12,670 nt of DNA from Sutterella parvirubra YIT 11816 (GCF_000250875.1 NZ_JH604860.1:1-12670); one strand, 5' to 3'; shown: positions 1 through 6,619, numbered from the stretch's first letter. Numbers and translations: made by a program. The notes: generated by a model from the letters alone, not told the origin.

Positions 1-92
1 TCCGCCGTCGAGGCTTGTCCGCGGTCTCGAAAGAACGCCGGAATCTCTTCCCGTACCGTGTGCACGCGGCTGTTCCACATCGGCGCGGCCAT
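1..92 (-). CDS. Possible start of a gene cut by the window edge (unknown)
   Basis: Beyond the stop of the AlbA_2-type gene, the same minus-strand frame stays open to position 1. The first ATG is at 92-90 and gives 30 visible residues, with stretches such as WNSRVHTVREEIPAFF. The composition looks like real protein: mixed charges, aromatic residues and GC-rich third positions. A weak GGGA sits just before the ATG. I recognise no family. It could be a new downstream gene, or the C-terminal remainder of the upstream gene cut off by its TAA at 131-129. Only about 90 bases are visible, so this is a tentative call. Confidence 0.25.
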   Translation of the reverse strand, partial: MAAPMWNSRVHTVREEIPAFFRDRGQASTA

Positions 93-128
93 CACATCCC
101 GAACGTACGGTTCGAAGTCGCCGCCGGT

Positions 129-1652
129 TTAAACCGCCCAAATCGTCGCGCCCGGCCCGGACGGGGTTTCGGGAAGCCGCCCTTGGAGCCCCCGGATGCC
201 GTAGTTGGGATCGGCGGGATCGCCGCTCACCGTGACGACGTCGTCCGCTTCGAGCTGGCCGAGCTCCATCCGGATGCGCTCCCGAGCGATCGACGAAGGC
301 AGCGTCCCGACGATTTGGTCGAGCGTCGGCGCAACGCGCTCCGCGCGGATGGCGGCGAGGATCATCATGCCGACGACAGAGATCCCTCTGCCCAACACCT
401 TCTCATAGCGGTTGATGATCCGGAAGAACTCAAAATCCTCCTTGTTCTTCAGGAACTCCACGATGACCTGTTCGTCGGTCGTTTGCGCGTAGTCGGCCCA
501 GAGCCGTCCGAAGCGCATGCTTTCAGACAAGATGACGTCCATGCCGCGCCCTGAGCTTTCGGCCAAGCCCGCCCGCTTCATGGCGAGCGCCAGCGCGGGA
601 TTGCGCCCCTGCGGGACGGCGTCGATCAGGTTCGACGCGGTGATTCCCTTCAGGAACCCGCCCGGGCTCGTCACCGTGAGCCGGTTCTCCCACATCCGGA
701 CCAAGACGCGCCCGGGGAGCGCGTAGCCCCTGTGGGCGAATGCGTTCACCAATGTCTCGCGGAACGCCTTCTCCGAAAAAGTCTCGATGACGAAACGCTG
801 GCCGTTGAAGACCTGCTCCAACTCCTTGTTGTGCGCCCGGAAGTGGAGCATCAGCAACTCGAACGAGGCCGCGATGGGGAGCGACATGTCGACCGACCGG
901 ATGAGCCTGGTCCCCTCAAAAACCTGGAAGGTTGCCGCGGCGGTCGGGAGCACCCGTTGAAGCGCCTCGGATTTGCCGATCATGAGGAGGCCGCAGAACG
1001 TCGGCATGAGGACCTTGTCGACGGGATCCGGCCGCACGAAACCCATCGCCTTGTCGAAATCCTCATCCGACAGATCCAGGAGCGTCTTGTCGCCGCCGGC
1101 CCTGATGGGTTCGCGCAGGCGTTCGCGCTCCACGTCGGAGAGGTCGGCGCAGGTGCGGCTCGTGACGATCCTCGTTGAAAAGTCGACGGGTTCACGGAAG
1201 GTGAGTTCCGTCGCGTACTCACCCGGGAAGACGGGACGGTTCTCAGGCATACCGTCCCGCCGGAGCCGGCGCTTCAGCACGCGCCCGTCGATGCAGGCGA
1301 CGGGGTGAAGCGACTTCGCGACCTTGATGACAACGACGGCGCACCCGCCCGGCAGAGTCTGCTTTTCCCAGCCGACCGAAACGCTCGGATGGGTCTTTTC
1401 GAAGATCACCGCCCGCGCGGCCTCGGCCTTCAACCATCGGCTTGTCGGATCGCTCAGGCCTTCAGGCGTTCCGTCGTCCGAGACGCCCAGAAAGATGAGA
1501 CCGCCGTCGGCATTCGCCATGCCCACGACCGCGTCGACGACCTTGGAGTCGAACCGGTCGTCGGAAGGGCCGTCGGAAAGGTCGGCGGAAAGGCCGTCGC
1601 GACGGTCTGAGATGAATGAGACGGTCAGGGATTCGCCAGAGGGAATGTTCAT
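129..1652 (-). CDS. AlbA_2 (Schlafen-type) and GHKL ATP-binding domain protein, predicted regulator
   Basis: The product is 507 residues, the usual size for the family often annotated as ATP-binding protein or predicted transcriptional regulator. Residues about 8-150 match the AlbA_2 (divergent AAA-4/Schlafen) domain, with the typical segment VVGMANADGGLIFLGVSDDG at 42-61. Residues about 290-375 resemble a HATPase_c_4 (GHKL) fold: ETLVNAFAHRGY with N303, then GGF at 331-333 and GLAESSGRGMD at 362-371. The tail (about 425-490) looks like a winged helix. The ATG is preceded by GGAG six bases upstream. Known relatives are thought to bind nucleic acid and ATP, and some lie in defence or stress loci; its job here is unknown. 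It lies 154 bases after the small membrane protein of the metal cluster and may be a separate unit. An acidic 4-residue repeat (residues 19-34) interrupts the start of the AlbA_2 domain. Confidence 0.85.
   Translation of the reverse strand: MNIPSGESLTVSFISDRRDGLSADLSDGPSDDRFDSKVVDAVVGMANADGGLIFLGVSDDGTPEGLSDPTSRWLKAEAARAVIFEKTHPSVSVGWEKQTLPGGCAVVVIKVAKSLHPVACIDGRVLKRRLRRDGMPENRPVFPGEYATELTFREPVDFSTRIVTSRTCADLSDVERERLREPIRAGGDKTLLDLSDEDFDKAMGFVRPDPVDKVLMPTFCGLLMIGKSEALQRVLPTAAATFQVFEGTRLIRSVDMSLPIAASFELLMLHFRAHNKELEQVFNGQRFVIETFSEKAFRETLVNAFAHRGYALPGRVLVRMWENRLTVTSPGGFLKGITASNLIDAVPQGRNPALALAMKRAGLAESSGRGMDVILSESMRFGRLWADYAQTTDEQVIVEFLKNKEDFEFFRIINRYEKVLGRGISVVGMMILAAIRAERVAPTLDQIVGTLPSSIARERIRMELGQLEADDVVTVSGDPADPNYGIRGLQGRLPETPSGPGATIWAV
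1563..1598 (-). repeat. 12-bp tandem repeat inside the AlbA_2-type gene
   Basis: Three 12-bp units follow one another in frame (GACGGCCTTTCC, GCCGACCTTTCC, GACGGCCCTTCC), then a decayed fourth. They encode DGLS, ADLS, DGPS and DDRF. The repeat lies in the loop between the first strand and the first helix of the AlbA_2 domain, where relatives are usually shorter. Copy number could vary between strains without shifting the frame. Confidence 0.7.
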
Positions 1653-1743
1653 GAGGGGCTCCAGGGGTGCGATGCCCCATCATGCCCCATTCATCTTCAT
1701 CGATCAATCCGACGAATGACGAACCACGACGCATGCCGAAGCG

Positions 1744-1779
1744 AACACCCCACCCATCGACGTGAATGGCTGAGGGGTG
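1744..1779 (-). terminator. Stem-loop after the small membrane protein gene
   Basis: CACCCC (1746-1751) pairs with GGGGTG (1774-1779), and inside it CCAT (1754-1757) pairs with ATGG (1766-1769). It lies between the stop at 1807 and the start at 1652. No T-run follows on the minus strand, so it is not a classical intrinsic terminator. It may be a 3' end stabiliser or a Rho-associated end. Confidence 0.35.
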
Positions 1780-1806
1780 CTCCTGAGCGCCTGCCGGAGC
1801 GGGCAG

Positions 1807-2172
1807 TCAGGCCTTCGGCCCCCTCGCCGGAGCTTCGGCGCTCTCTTCGGCCTCCACGACCTGCGCCTTCCCCGCAGCCTCCCCGGGCTGAGGTTCCGCA
1901 GCCGCCTTCCCGTCCCAACGCGAGAGCACCTCGCGCATGAGGCCACCGGCGTCCTCCACCATCTTCACAATGGCGGCGACCCAGCCGTCGACCATCCCCC
2001 GGGCGGTCTTCAGGAAGGCCTTGGTGTCCTCGGGCGACGCCGCCCAGGCCGCAAAGAGCGCGATGACGCCCAAAAGCGCCATCCCGAGGGCGAGCGAGAG
2101 CGCGAAGAGAAAGAGCGCGGCGGCCAAAAGCCCCGCGGCGACGAGCGCAAAGGTTCGGATCGTTTGATTCAT
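1807..2172 (-). CDS. Small membrane protein with acidic Ala/Glu/Pro tail (last gene of the metal cluster)
   Basis: The product is 121 residues. Residues about 6-46 are a long hydrophobic stretch, probably a helical hairpin or two closely spaced membrane segments. An amphipathic part follows (about 47-86), then an Ala/Glu/Pro-rich low-complexity tail (about 89-121). No catalytic motif is visible. GGGAGG lies about 11 bases before the ATG, a usable but long spacing. It follows the HMA_2-like gene after a 146-base gap with a perfect stem-loop. I do not recognise a named family. By position and build it may be an accessory membrane protein of the ATPase system; fez operons are reported to carry several small membrane proteins of this general kind. 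That role is inference. Confidence 0.65.
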   Translation of the reverse strand: MNQTIRTFALVAAGLLAAALFLFALSLALGMALLGVIALFAAWAASPEDTKAFLKTARGMVDGWVAAIVKMVEDAGGLMREVLSRWDGKAAAEPQPGEAAGKAQVVEAEESAEAPARGPKA

Positions 2173-2262
2173 GAGGAAAAGCGCCTCCCGGCGGGCGTTC
2201 GGTTCATCGTCTTGACCCGAAGCCTACCGCAGAAGGCGCTTCTCATGTGCCGGGCGGCGTGC

Positions 2263-2284
2263 GGCCGGAGGCTCACCTCCGGCC
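2263..2284 (-). terminator. Perfect 9-bp stem-loop between the HMA_2-like gene and the next gene
   Basis: GGCCGGAGG (2263-2271) and CCTCCGGCC (2276-2284) pair perfectly around a four-base loop. It lies 35 bases after the stop of the HMA_2-like gene. The minus strand lacks a T-run after the stem, so it may stabilise or process the mRNA, or partly terminate it, rather than end transcription fully. Confidence 0.5.
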
Positions 2285-2318
2285 CCGCTTCAGTTCACCC
2301 GTCGGAGTGTTCCCGCGC

Positions 2319-3008
2319 TCAGAGCACGCGGCGGTGCTGCAGGAGGTGCACGGCCAAAAGACCGAGGAACCCGGCGCCGAACCCGGTGTGGGCGCCCTTG
2401 GCACGGCCGGTGGCGAGCACCGCGATCGAGACGGCCAAGAGGCCCAGCATCAGGCGGTTCTGCGCGACGCGCTTCGCGCGGGCGCCCTTCGTGACGTCGG
2501 GCGCGATCACGCGGGCCAAGGCCTGAAGCGGCGCGTCCGCGACGCGTTCAAACCCCGCCTGGGCTCGGTCGAGCGCGACCTTGGCGGTGTCGACGAACTC
2601 CTGACAGCCGCAGGTGCAGGCCTTCTTCTCCGCCCCGCAACCGCAGGCGCATTCCGAACCGGCACCTTCGGCGCATGCGCCCTCGCAGGCGCAGCACTTC
2701 TCTTCGCAGGACTCGTCCTTCTCGTCGAAGTACCCCATCATGCGGGCCATCTCGAGCATCCCGGCGGCTTCTTCAGCCAAAGCCTGGGGTTCGAGCGTGA
2801 GCACCGCCGGATCCCACGTGAGGAGCAGGCTCCCGACGCGGGGGTTGACGTCGACGCCCGTGACGCCTTCCTTCGCGGTCAGCGCGTCGCGGATCATCCC
2901 GACGAATTCGTCCGACGCGCCGCGAAGGAGCGGCAGACGAAGCCGCAAGCGCCCGGGGCAAAAGCTCCTGACGCCCTGAAGAAGCGTGTCTGCGGTGATG
3001 GGTTCCAT
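2319..3008 (-). CDS. HMA_2-like membrane protein with an 11-cysteine metal-binding patch (FezC-like)
   Basis: The product is 229 residues. Residues about 10-75 look like an HMA_2-type ferredoxin-fold domain: CPGRLRLRLP at 17-26 takes the place of the CxxC metal site of classical HMA domains, and GVTGVDVNPRVGSLLLTW at 48-65 is the conserved strand-turn-strand. A hydrophilic stretch then holds 11 cysteines within 35 residues (C101, 105, 106, 108, 112, 120, 122, 124, 131, 133, 135), much like a small metallothionein. The C-terminus (about 186-223) forms one or two membrane segments. AAGGAA lies about eight bases before the ATG. It follows the P-type ATPase gene after 124 bases. Similar HMA proteins accompany P1B-6 ATPases in ferrosome loci, so I infer a metal-handling partner of the ATPase on a membrane. 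Which metal the cysteines bind cannot be read from the sequence. Confidence 0.75.
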   Translation of the reverse strand: MEPITADTLLQGVRSFCPGRLRLRLPLLRGASDEFVGMIRDALTAKEGVTGVDVNPRVGSLLLTWDPAVLTLEPQALAEEAAGMLEMARMMGYFDEKDESCEEKCCACEGACAEGAGSECACGCGAEKKACTCGCQEFVDTAKVALDRAQAGFERVADAPLQALARVIAPDVTKGARAKRVAQNRLMLGLLAVSIAVLATGRAKGAHTGFGAGFLGLLAVHLLQHRRVL

Positions 3009-3082
3009 GATTGTTCTTCCTTTTGACTGAGGTCTTCGGGACGGGCTCAGATGGGGAAAAGGGAACCCGCCTCAACGATGGG

Positions 3083-3114
3083 AAAAATGGTGAGGAAGGG
3101 GCCGCAGCCCCTTC
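3083..3114 (-). terminator. Terminator-like hairpin between the ATPase and HMA_2-like genes
   Basis: GAAGGGGC (3095-3102) and GCCCCTTC (3107-3114) form a perfect 8-bp stem with a four-base loop. On the minus strand a run of five T (3087-3083) follows after about seven bases. The distance from stem to T-run is longer than ideal, so partial termination that lowers expression of downstream genes is more likely than a full stop. Confidence 0.5.
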
Positions 3115-3132
3115 GATTATCGCGCTTCGGCG

Positions 3133-5685
3133 TCAGGCGTTCGCAAGGAGCGGGATGCCGCCGTGAGCGCCGTGACCGCCATGTCCGCCTTGTCCGGCCA
3201 GAGCGCGTCCGCGGCCGGCGTCCGCGCCCTGCGCGGCGTGGCCCCGGCCGTCTTCGGCCAAGCCCACGACGTCGCGGACCTTCTCCAACGCGTGCACCGC
3301 GTTTTCGACCGCGCGGTCGATGTCGATCCCCTTGGCGTGGGGGTCGCGCATGGCGTTCAAGCACACGCCGATCGTGGTGCCGTTGTGAAGGAGCGCGCCC
3401 AGGGCCGGCATGAGGAGACCGGTCAAGCCGCCCGCCAAGAAGACGCCGTTCAGGCCCACCGAGATCCCGAAATTCTGACGGATCCGGCGCATGGCGGCGC
3501 GGCCCAGGCGGATCGCGTCGCAGAGCTTCCTGAGGTCGTTCCCGGCCAGCACGACGTCCGCGACTTCGCGGGCGATGTCGGCGCCGTCCTTCAACGTCAC
3601 GCCCACGTCCGCGGACGAGAGCGCCGGGCTGTCGTTCACGCCGTCGCCCACCATCAGCACCTTGTGGCCGTTCGCCTTCAGGGCCGCGACCGTTTCGGCC
3701 TTCTCGTGCGGGAGGATCCCCGCGCGGAATTCCTCGATCCCGAGGCGCGCCGCCACGGCGGCCGCGGTCTTCTGGTCGTCGCCCGTCAACATCACGATGC
3801 GGCGGATGCCGAGCATGCGGAGTTCCGCAATGGTTTCGGCGGCTTCGTCGCGGATCGGGTCCTCGATCCCGAGGAGACCGATCAGGCGACCGCCCACGGC
3901 GAGGTAGAGGATCGAGAGACCGTCCTGCGCGAGCTCCTCGCGGATCCCCGTCGCAGGTGCGACGTCGACGCCTTCGTCCTCCAGAACGAAGTGGCGGGAC
4001 CCGAGGACGACGCGCATCCCGTCCACGGAACTCGCGATCCCGTGCGCGACCACGTATTCGATTTCCGTGTCGTGGGTTTCGTCGTGGTGCGCGATCCCCT
4101 GCTCGTCCGCGGCGCGCACAACGGCGCGGCCGACCGGATGGGGAAAGTGTTCTTCCAAGCACGCGGCCAAGCGGAGCACTTCGTCTTCGGGGAAGGATTC
4201 GTCGAGCGACACGACGCGCTTCAATTTGGGCGCACTCTCCGTCAACGTCCCCGTCTTGTCGAAGACGACGGTATCGACTTCGGACAAGGCTTCCAAGTAG
4301 CGGCCACCCTTCACGATCACGCCCTCGTGCGTGCCCGATTTCATGGCGGTCAGAATCGCGAGCGGCGTCGCGAGGCGCAACGCACACGAGAAGTCGACCA
4401 TGAGGACCGACGCCGCACGGTTGACGTCGCGCGTGAAGGCGTAGACCAGGCCCGCCAGGATGAAGTGCGCGGGCACGATGCGGTCGGCCCAGCGTTCGGC
4501 CTTCCCCTGGATTCCGGCCTTCGCCTTTTCGCTCTTTTCGATGAAATCGACGATCTGCGAGAGGCGCGTGCCGTCGCCCACGCCGGTGGGACGCACGTCG
4601 ATTTCACCCGCTTCCAAAACGGTCCCCGCGAAGACGGAGCCGCCCTGGCTCCTGCGCACGGGGAGCGCCTCGCCGGTCATCGAGGCCTGGTTCACTTCGC
4701 CTTCGCCCGCGAGGACGACGCCGTCCACGGGAATCGCAGAACCCGCACGCACGACGACGCGGTCGGCTTCGGTGACGTCCTTGAGCGACTTCGTCAGCAT
4801 CCGGCCGTCTTCGGCGCGCACCCAGACGGTGTCGACGCGAAGCGCCAGCTCGTCGGCGAGGCTCGCCATGCTGCGCTTCCTCGTGAAGTTCTCGAGCATT
4901 TCACCCAAGCCGAGGAGCACGACGAGAAGACCCGCCGTCTTGAAGTCGCGGCGAAAGAGCGACACGGTGAGCGCGGCGGCGTCAAGGACCGAGACGTTCA
5001 ACTTGCCTTTCAAAAGCGCCTTCACGCCTTCGGCGATGAGCGGTATGCTCCCCAGAATCGCGTTGATCTGGTTCACGCCCATCGGCAGGAAGGGACGCAG
5101 GAAGACGAAGCGCGCCAAGGGGCCGAAGTCGATCCCGTCCTGGTCGGTGGAGGACACCGGGATCGTGAGCATCCGGCCGATGAAGCTCTTGCGGCCGGCA
5201 CCGACACCCACACCAGCGGCGGCACCCGCCACCGCGGGAACGCCGGCGCCGACACCGGCACCGCGGCCGGTCGCCTTCGAGAAGACCGCATCCTTCACGC
5301 GGCGCCAAACTTCCAGAATCGGCATGTCGGCGACGAAACCCTCCACGCCCGACGCGATTTCCTTCGCGGCGGCGCAGGGACGCGCCTTCCGCGCACGGAT
5401 CTCGCCCGCGGCGCGCACCGCGGCGGCCTGCGCCGCAGCCGCGCGGTGGCGGCGTACGGGAGGTTCCGTCCGGTAGCGCTTCAGCGCGGCTTCGAGCCGC
5501 ACCCGCGCGCGCATGTCCGCGACGGTCGCGACGACGCTCCCGGTGCGCGGATTGACGGTGAGCCCCGTGACGCCCTCGATGCGCTCGAGGTCGTCCGCGA
5601 TGATCGCGGCGCTCGCGAGCGTCATGGGCACCTTGGTGCGCCAGCGCGTGCGGTTGCCGACTTCGTGAATCAGGTCAAACTGCAT
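3133..5685 (-). CDS. fezB: P1B-type heavy-metal P-type ATPase with HMA_2-like N-terminus and SCA membrane motif (FezB-like, P1B-6)
   Basis: The product is 850 residues with all P-type ATPase landmarks: actuator TGE at 337-339, phosphorylation motif DKTGT at 476-480 (D476 is phosphorylated), HP motif at 516-517, TGDD at 634-637 and GDGVND at 680-685. In the ion-path helix the usual CPC/CPx is replaced by FSCALRLATP (432-441). LLHNGT and LN (766-778) lie in the last membrane helices. The N-terminus (about 1-70) resembles an HMA_2 domain, with GNRTRWRTKVP at 10-20 and no CxxC. An Ala/Arg-rich linker and a Gly/Ala/Val tract (139-165) follow. The C-terminus is His/Gly-rich (HGGHGAHGG near 835-843). 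GAGGA lies about 12 bases before the ATG. This ATPase class with HMA_2-like neighbours is known from ferrosome (Fez) loci, where FezB loads iron into membrane vesicles. Family membership is firm; the ferrosome role is inference. A Mn or other metal exporter is the alternative. Confidence 0.9.
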   Translation of the reverse strand: MQFDLIHEVGNRTRWRTKVPMTLASAAIIADDLERIEGVTGLTVNPRTGSVVATVADMRARVRLEAALKRYRTEPPVRRHRAAAAQAAAVRAAGEIRARKARPCAAAKEIASGVEGFVADMPILEVWRRVKDAVFSKATGRGAGVGAGVPAVAGAAAGVGVGAGRKSFIGRMLTIPVSSTDQDGIDFGPLARFVFLRPFLPMGVNQINAILGSIPLIAEGVKALLKGKLNVSVLDAAALTVSLFRRDFKTAGLLVVLLGLGEMLENFTRKRSMASLADELALRVDTVWVRAEDGRMLTKSLKDVTEADRVVVRAGSAIPVDGVVLAGEGEVNQASMTGEALPVRRSQGGSVFAGTVLEAGEIDVRPTGVGDGTRLSQIVDFIEKSEKAKAGIQGKAERWADRIVPAHFILAGLVYAFTRDVNRAASVLMVDFSCALRLATPLAILTAMKSGTHEGVIVKGGRYLEALSEVDTVVFDKTGTLTESAPKLKRVVSLDESFPEDEVLRLAACLEEHFPHPVGRAVVRAADEQGIAHHDETHDTEIEYVVAHGIASSVDGMRVVLGSRHFVLEDEGVDVAPATGIREELAQDGLSILYLAVGGRLIGLLGIEDPIRDEAAETIAELRMLGIRRIVMLTGDDQKTAAAVAARLGIEEFRAGILPHEKAETVAALKANGHKVLMVGDGVNDSPALSSADVGVTLKDGADIAREVADVVLAGNDLRKLCDAIRLGRAAMRRIRQNFGISVGLNGVFLAGGLTGLLMPALGALLHNGTTIGVCLNAMRDPHAKGIDIDRAVENAVHALEKVRDVVGLAEDGRGHAAQGADAGRGRALAGQGGHGGHGAHGGIPLLANA

Positions 5686-5705
5686 GGGTGAATGAGGTCC
5701 TCGAA

Positions 5706-5745
5706 AAGCCGCGTGCCTCCCCTCTACGGGCAGGCGCCGCGGCTT
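5706..5745 (-). terminator. Attenuator-like hairpin just before the ATPase gene
   Basis: AAGCCGCG (5706-5713) pairs with CGCGGCTT (5738-5745), and inside it TGCC (5714-5717) pairs with GGCA (5729-5732). On the minus strand the stem ends directly in TTTT. It sits about 20 bases before the ATPase start, close to its ribosome binding site, so it could act as a partial terminator or limit translation. Confidence 0.5.
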
Positions 5746-5771
5746 CGGTTTCTCGGGTTCAGCGCAACATC

Positions 5772-5800
5772 GGGCCGCTCAAGCACAGCTTCAGCGGCCC
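5772..5800 (-). terminator. Strong stem-loop directly after the DUF6110-like gene
   Basis: GGGCCGCT (5772-5779) and AGCGGCCC (5793-5800) pair perfectly. Inside, AAGC (5781-5784) and GCTT (5788-5791) add four pairs around a three-base loop. It begins 25 bases after the stop codon. No T-run follows, which suggests mRNA 3' protection of the first gene or an RNase processing point. Confidence 0.5.
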
Positions 5801-5824
5801 CACGAAACGGTACGGTGCGAAGAA

Positions 5825-6127
5825 TCAGACGGCGGGCTTCGGTTCGGCTTCGGCGACGACTTCCGCTTCCGCCGCGGCCGCTTCGGCTTCCTTGGCGGCG
5901 CGGCGTTCCTGCGCCTTGACTTCCGCTTCGGCCATCACGTCGGCGAGGTCTTCACGGACGCCGTCGACGCCGGCCATGAGCTTGTCCTTCAGATCAATGC
6001 CCGACGACAGAAGGTCCGTCGCGAGGGGCTTGACGTCGAGCTTGCCGCGCGTGAGCGCCACGGCGCCCAGAGCACCCACGAGAACACCGCCCACGAAGAA
6101 GAGGCCGTACTTGGTCGTTTCGTTCAT
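5825..6127 (-). CDS. DUF6110-like small membrane protein (first gene of the metal cluster)
   Basis: The product is 100 residues from the ATG at 6127. I prefer this start because AAGGGA lies about nine bases upstream and the frame extension before it (to 6220) runs into the operator region and reads like non-coding sequence. Residues about 8-26 form one membrane helix with small-residue packing (FVGGVLVGALGAVAL). A soluble helix follows (about 30-75), then an Ala/Glu-rich, probably coiled-coil tail (about 65-96). The pattern of TKYGLFFVGGVLVGALG at the N-terminus, a DLKDK-like middle and an ERRAAKEAE tail matches what I remember of DUF6110, a family found beside P1B ATPases with HMA_2 domains. 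It is first in the cluster behind a Fur-like site. A structural or assembly role on the same membrane as the ATPase is inference. Confidence 0.75.
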   Translation of the reverse strand: MNETTKYGLFFVGGVLVGALGAVALTRGKLDVKPLATDLLSSGIDLKDKLMAGVDGVREDLADVMAEAEVKAQERRAAKEAEAAAAEAEVVAEAEPKPAV

Positions 6128-6204
6128 TTTTTTCAATCCCTTTAGAGTTCTCCCGGCGCCGTGGACCCCTGGCCCGTTCCGCCGGAAGTGAGGTCGTATT
6201 TTAT

Positions 6205-6223
6205 CGCGAATGGTTCTCATTCG
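6205..6223 (-). promoter_or_regulatory. Fur-box-like operator
   Basis: CGAATG (6207-6212) and CATTCG (6218-6223) form a perfect inverted repeat with a five-base spacer. On the minus strand, TGAGAACCATTCGCG (6219-6205) matches 11 of the 14 fixed positions of the TGAGAAT-N-ATTCTCA form of the Fur site. A TAAAAT that could serve as a -10 follows directly (minus strand, 6203-6198). The site ends about 78 bases before the DUF6110-like start codon. Iron-dependent repression of the cluster is inferred. Confidence 0.5.
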
Positions 6224-6320
6224 GTTGATTTCAGCGCGGTTTTTGGGATTAGTTCCCTTGGCGTAGAGCCGAATCGGGGAAAGGATTCGGGGCTTGCCCT
6301 AGGCCGCGCGCGCAACCATC

Positions 6321-6350
6321 ATCATACCATTTGGGGATCCTTTTCCGCAA
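6321..6350 (-). promoter_or_regulatory. Candidate sigma70 promoter upstream of the metal cluster
   Basis: On the minus strand, TTGCGG (6350-6345) and TATGAT (6326-6321) are 18 bases apart. Transcription from here would give a leader of roughly 185 bases that includes the Fur-like site. Four of six bases match the -35 consensus and five of six match the -10. It is a prediction only; a promoter overlapping the Fur-like site is an equal option. Confidence 0.35.
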
Positions 6351-6619
6351 GAAACCGACCGGAAACGGCGTGTGACGGAAGAAGTTGGCGTGAAGAAGGA
6401 GTCCGCCCACGCTTCATTCGCCGTTATTCACAAACGGAATAACGCAAAGACAACCGCAATTCGGCGGACCGTGAGGAAACCCTTCGGGAAAGGTTGGGAC
6501 TTGCGGGGTGATGCCGGACCGGGCACCGGCAGGCGACCGGCCGTCAAAAACGGTCACGATCCGGTCACTTCCCCACGTTGCCGCGAGAAGACGGGCAGGA
6601 CATCCTGCTTGAAAGAGGT

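Larger units (their letters stand above)
6128..6619. other. Non-coding region between the two clusters
   Basis: I see no credible gene in this stretch of about 490 bases. It holds the Fur-like inverted repeat and the promoter candidate listed separately. It also has a stem-loop made of CCGAATC (6269-6275) and GATTCGG (6284-6290), and a short GCAGGA/TCCTGC hairpin (6595-6608) just after the stop of the right-hand operon. Parts near 6195-6260 are clearly more AT-rich than the surroundings, as expected for a promoter region. Confidence 0.6.

Noticed and set aside
3047..4387. A 446-codon minus-strand frame overlapping the ATPase gene
   Set aside because: It is Arg-rich, without domain features, and out of frame with the clearly real ATPase.
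3163..5691. A very long open frame on the plus strand opposite the metal ATPase gene (842 codons)
   Set aside because: It is rich in His, Arg, Ala and Gly with no recognisable domain, and mirrors the codon bias of the ATPase gene, which has every P-type motif in order. It is an antisense artefact of high GC content.
6161..6442. A 93-codon plus-strand frame in the gap between clusters
   Set aside because: No good ribosome site, no domain, and it covers the Fur-like site and promoter candidate of the opposite strand.
6541..6572. An intrinsic terminator built on CCGT/ACGG with an A/T-run near 6543-6553
   Set aside because: The stem is only four pairs and the T-run lies in the loop rather than after the stem.
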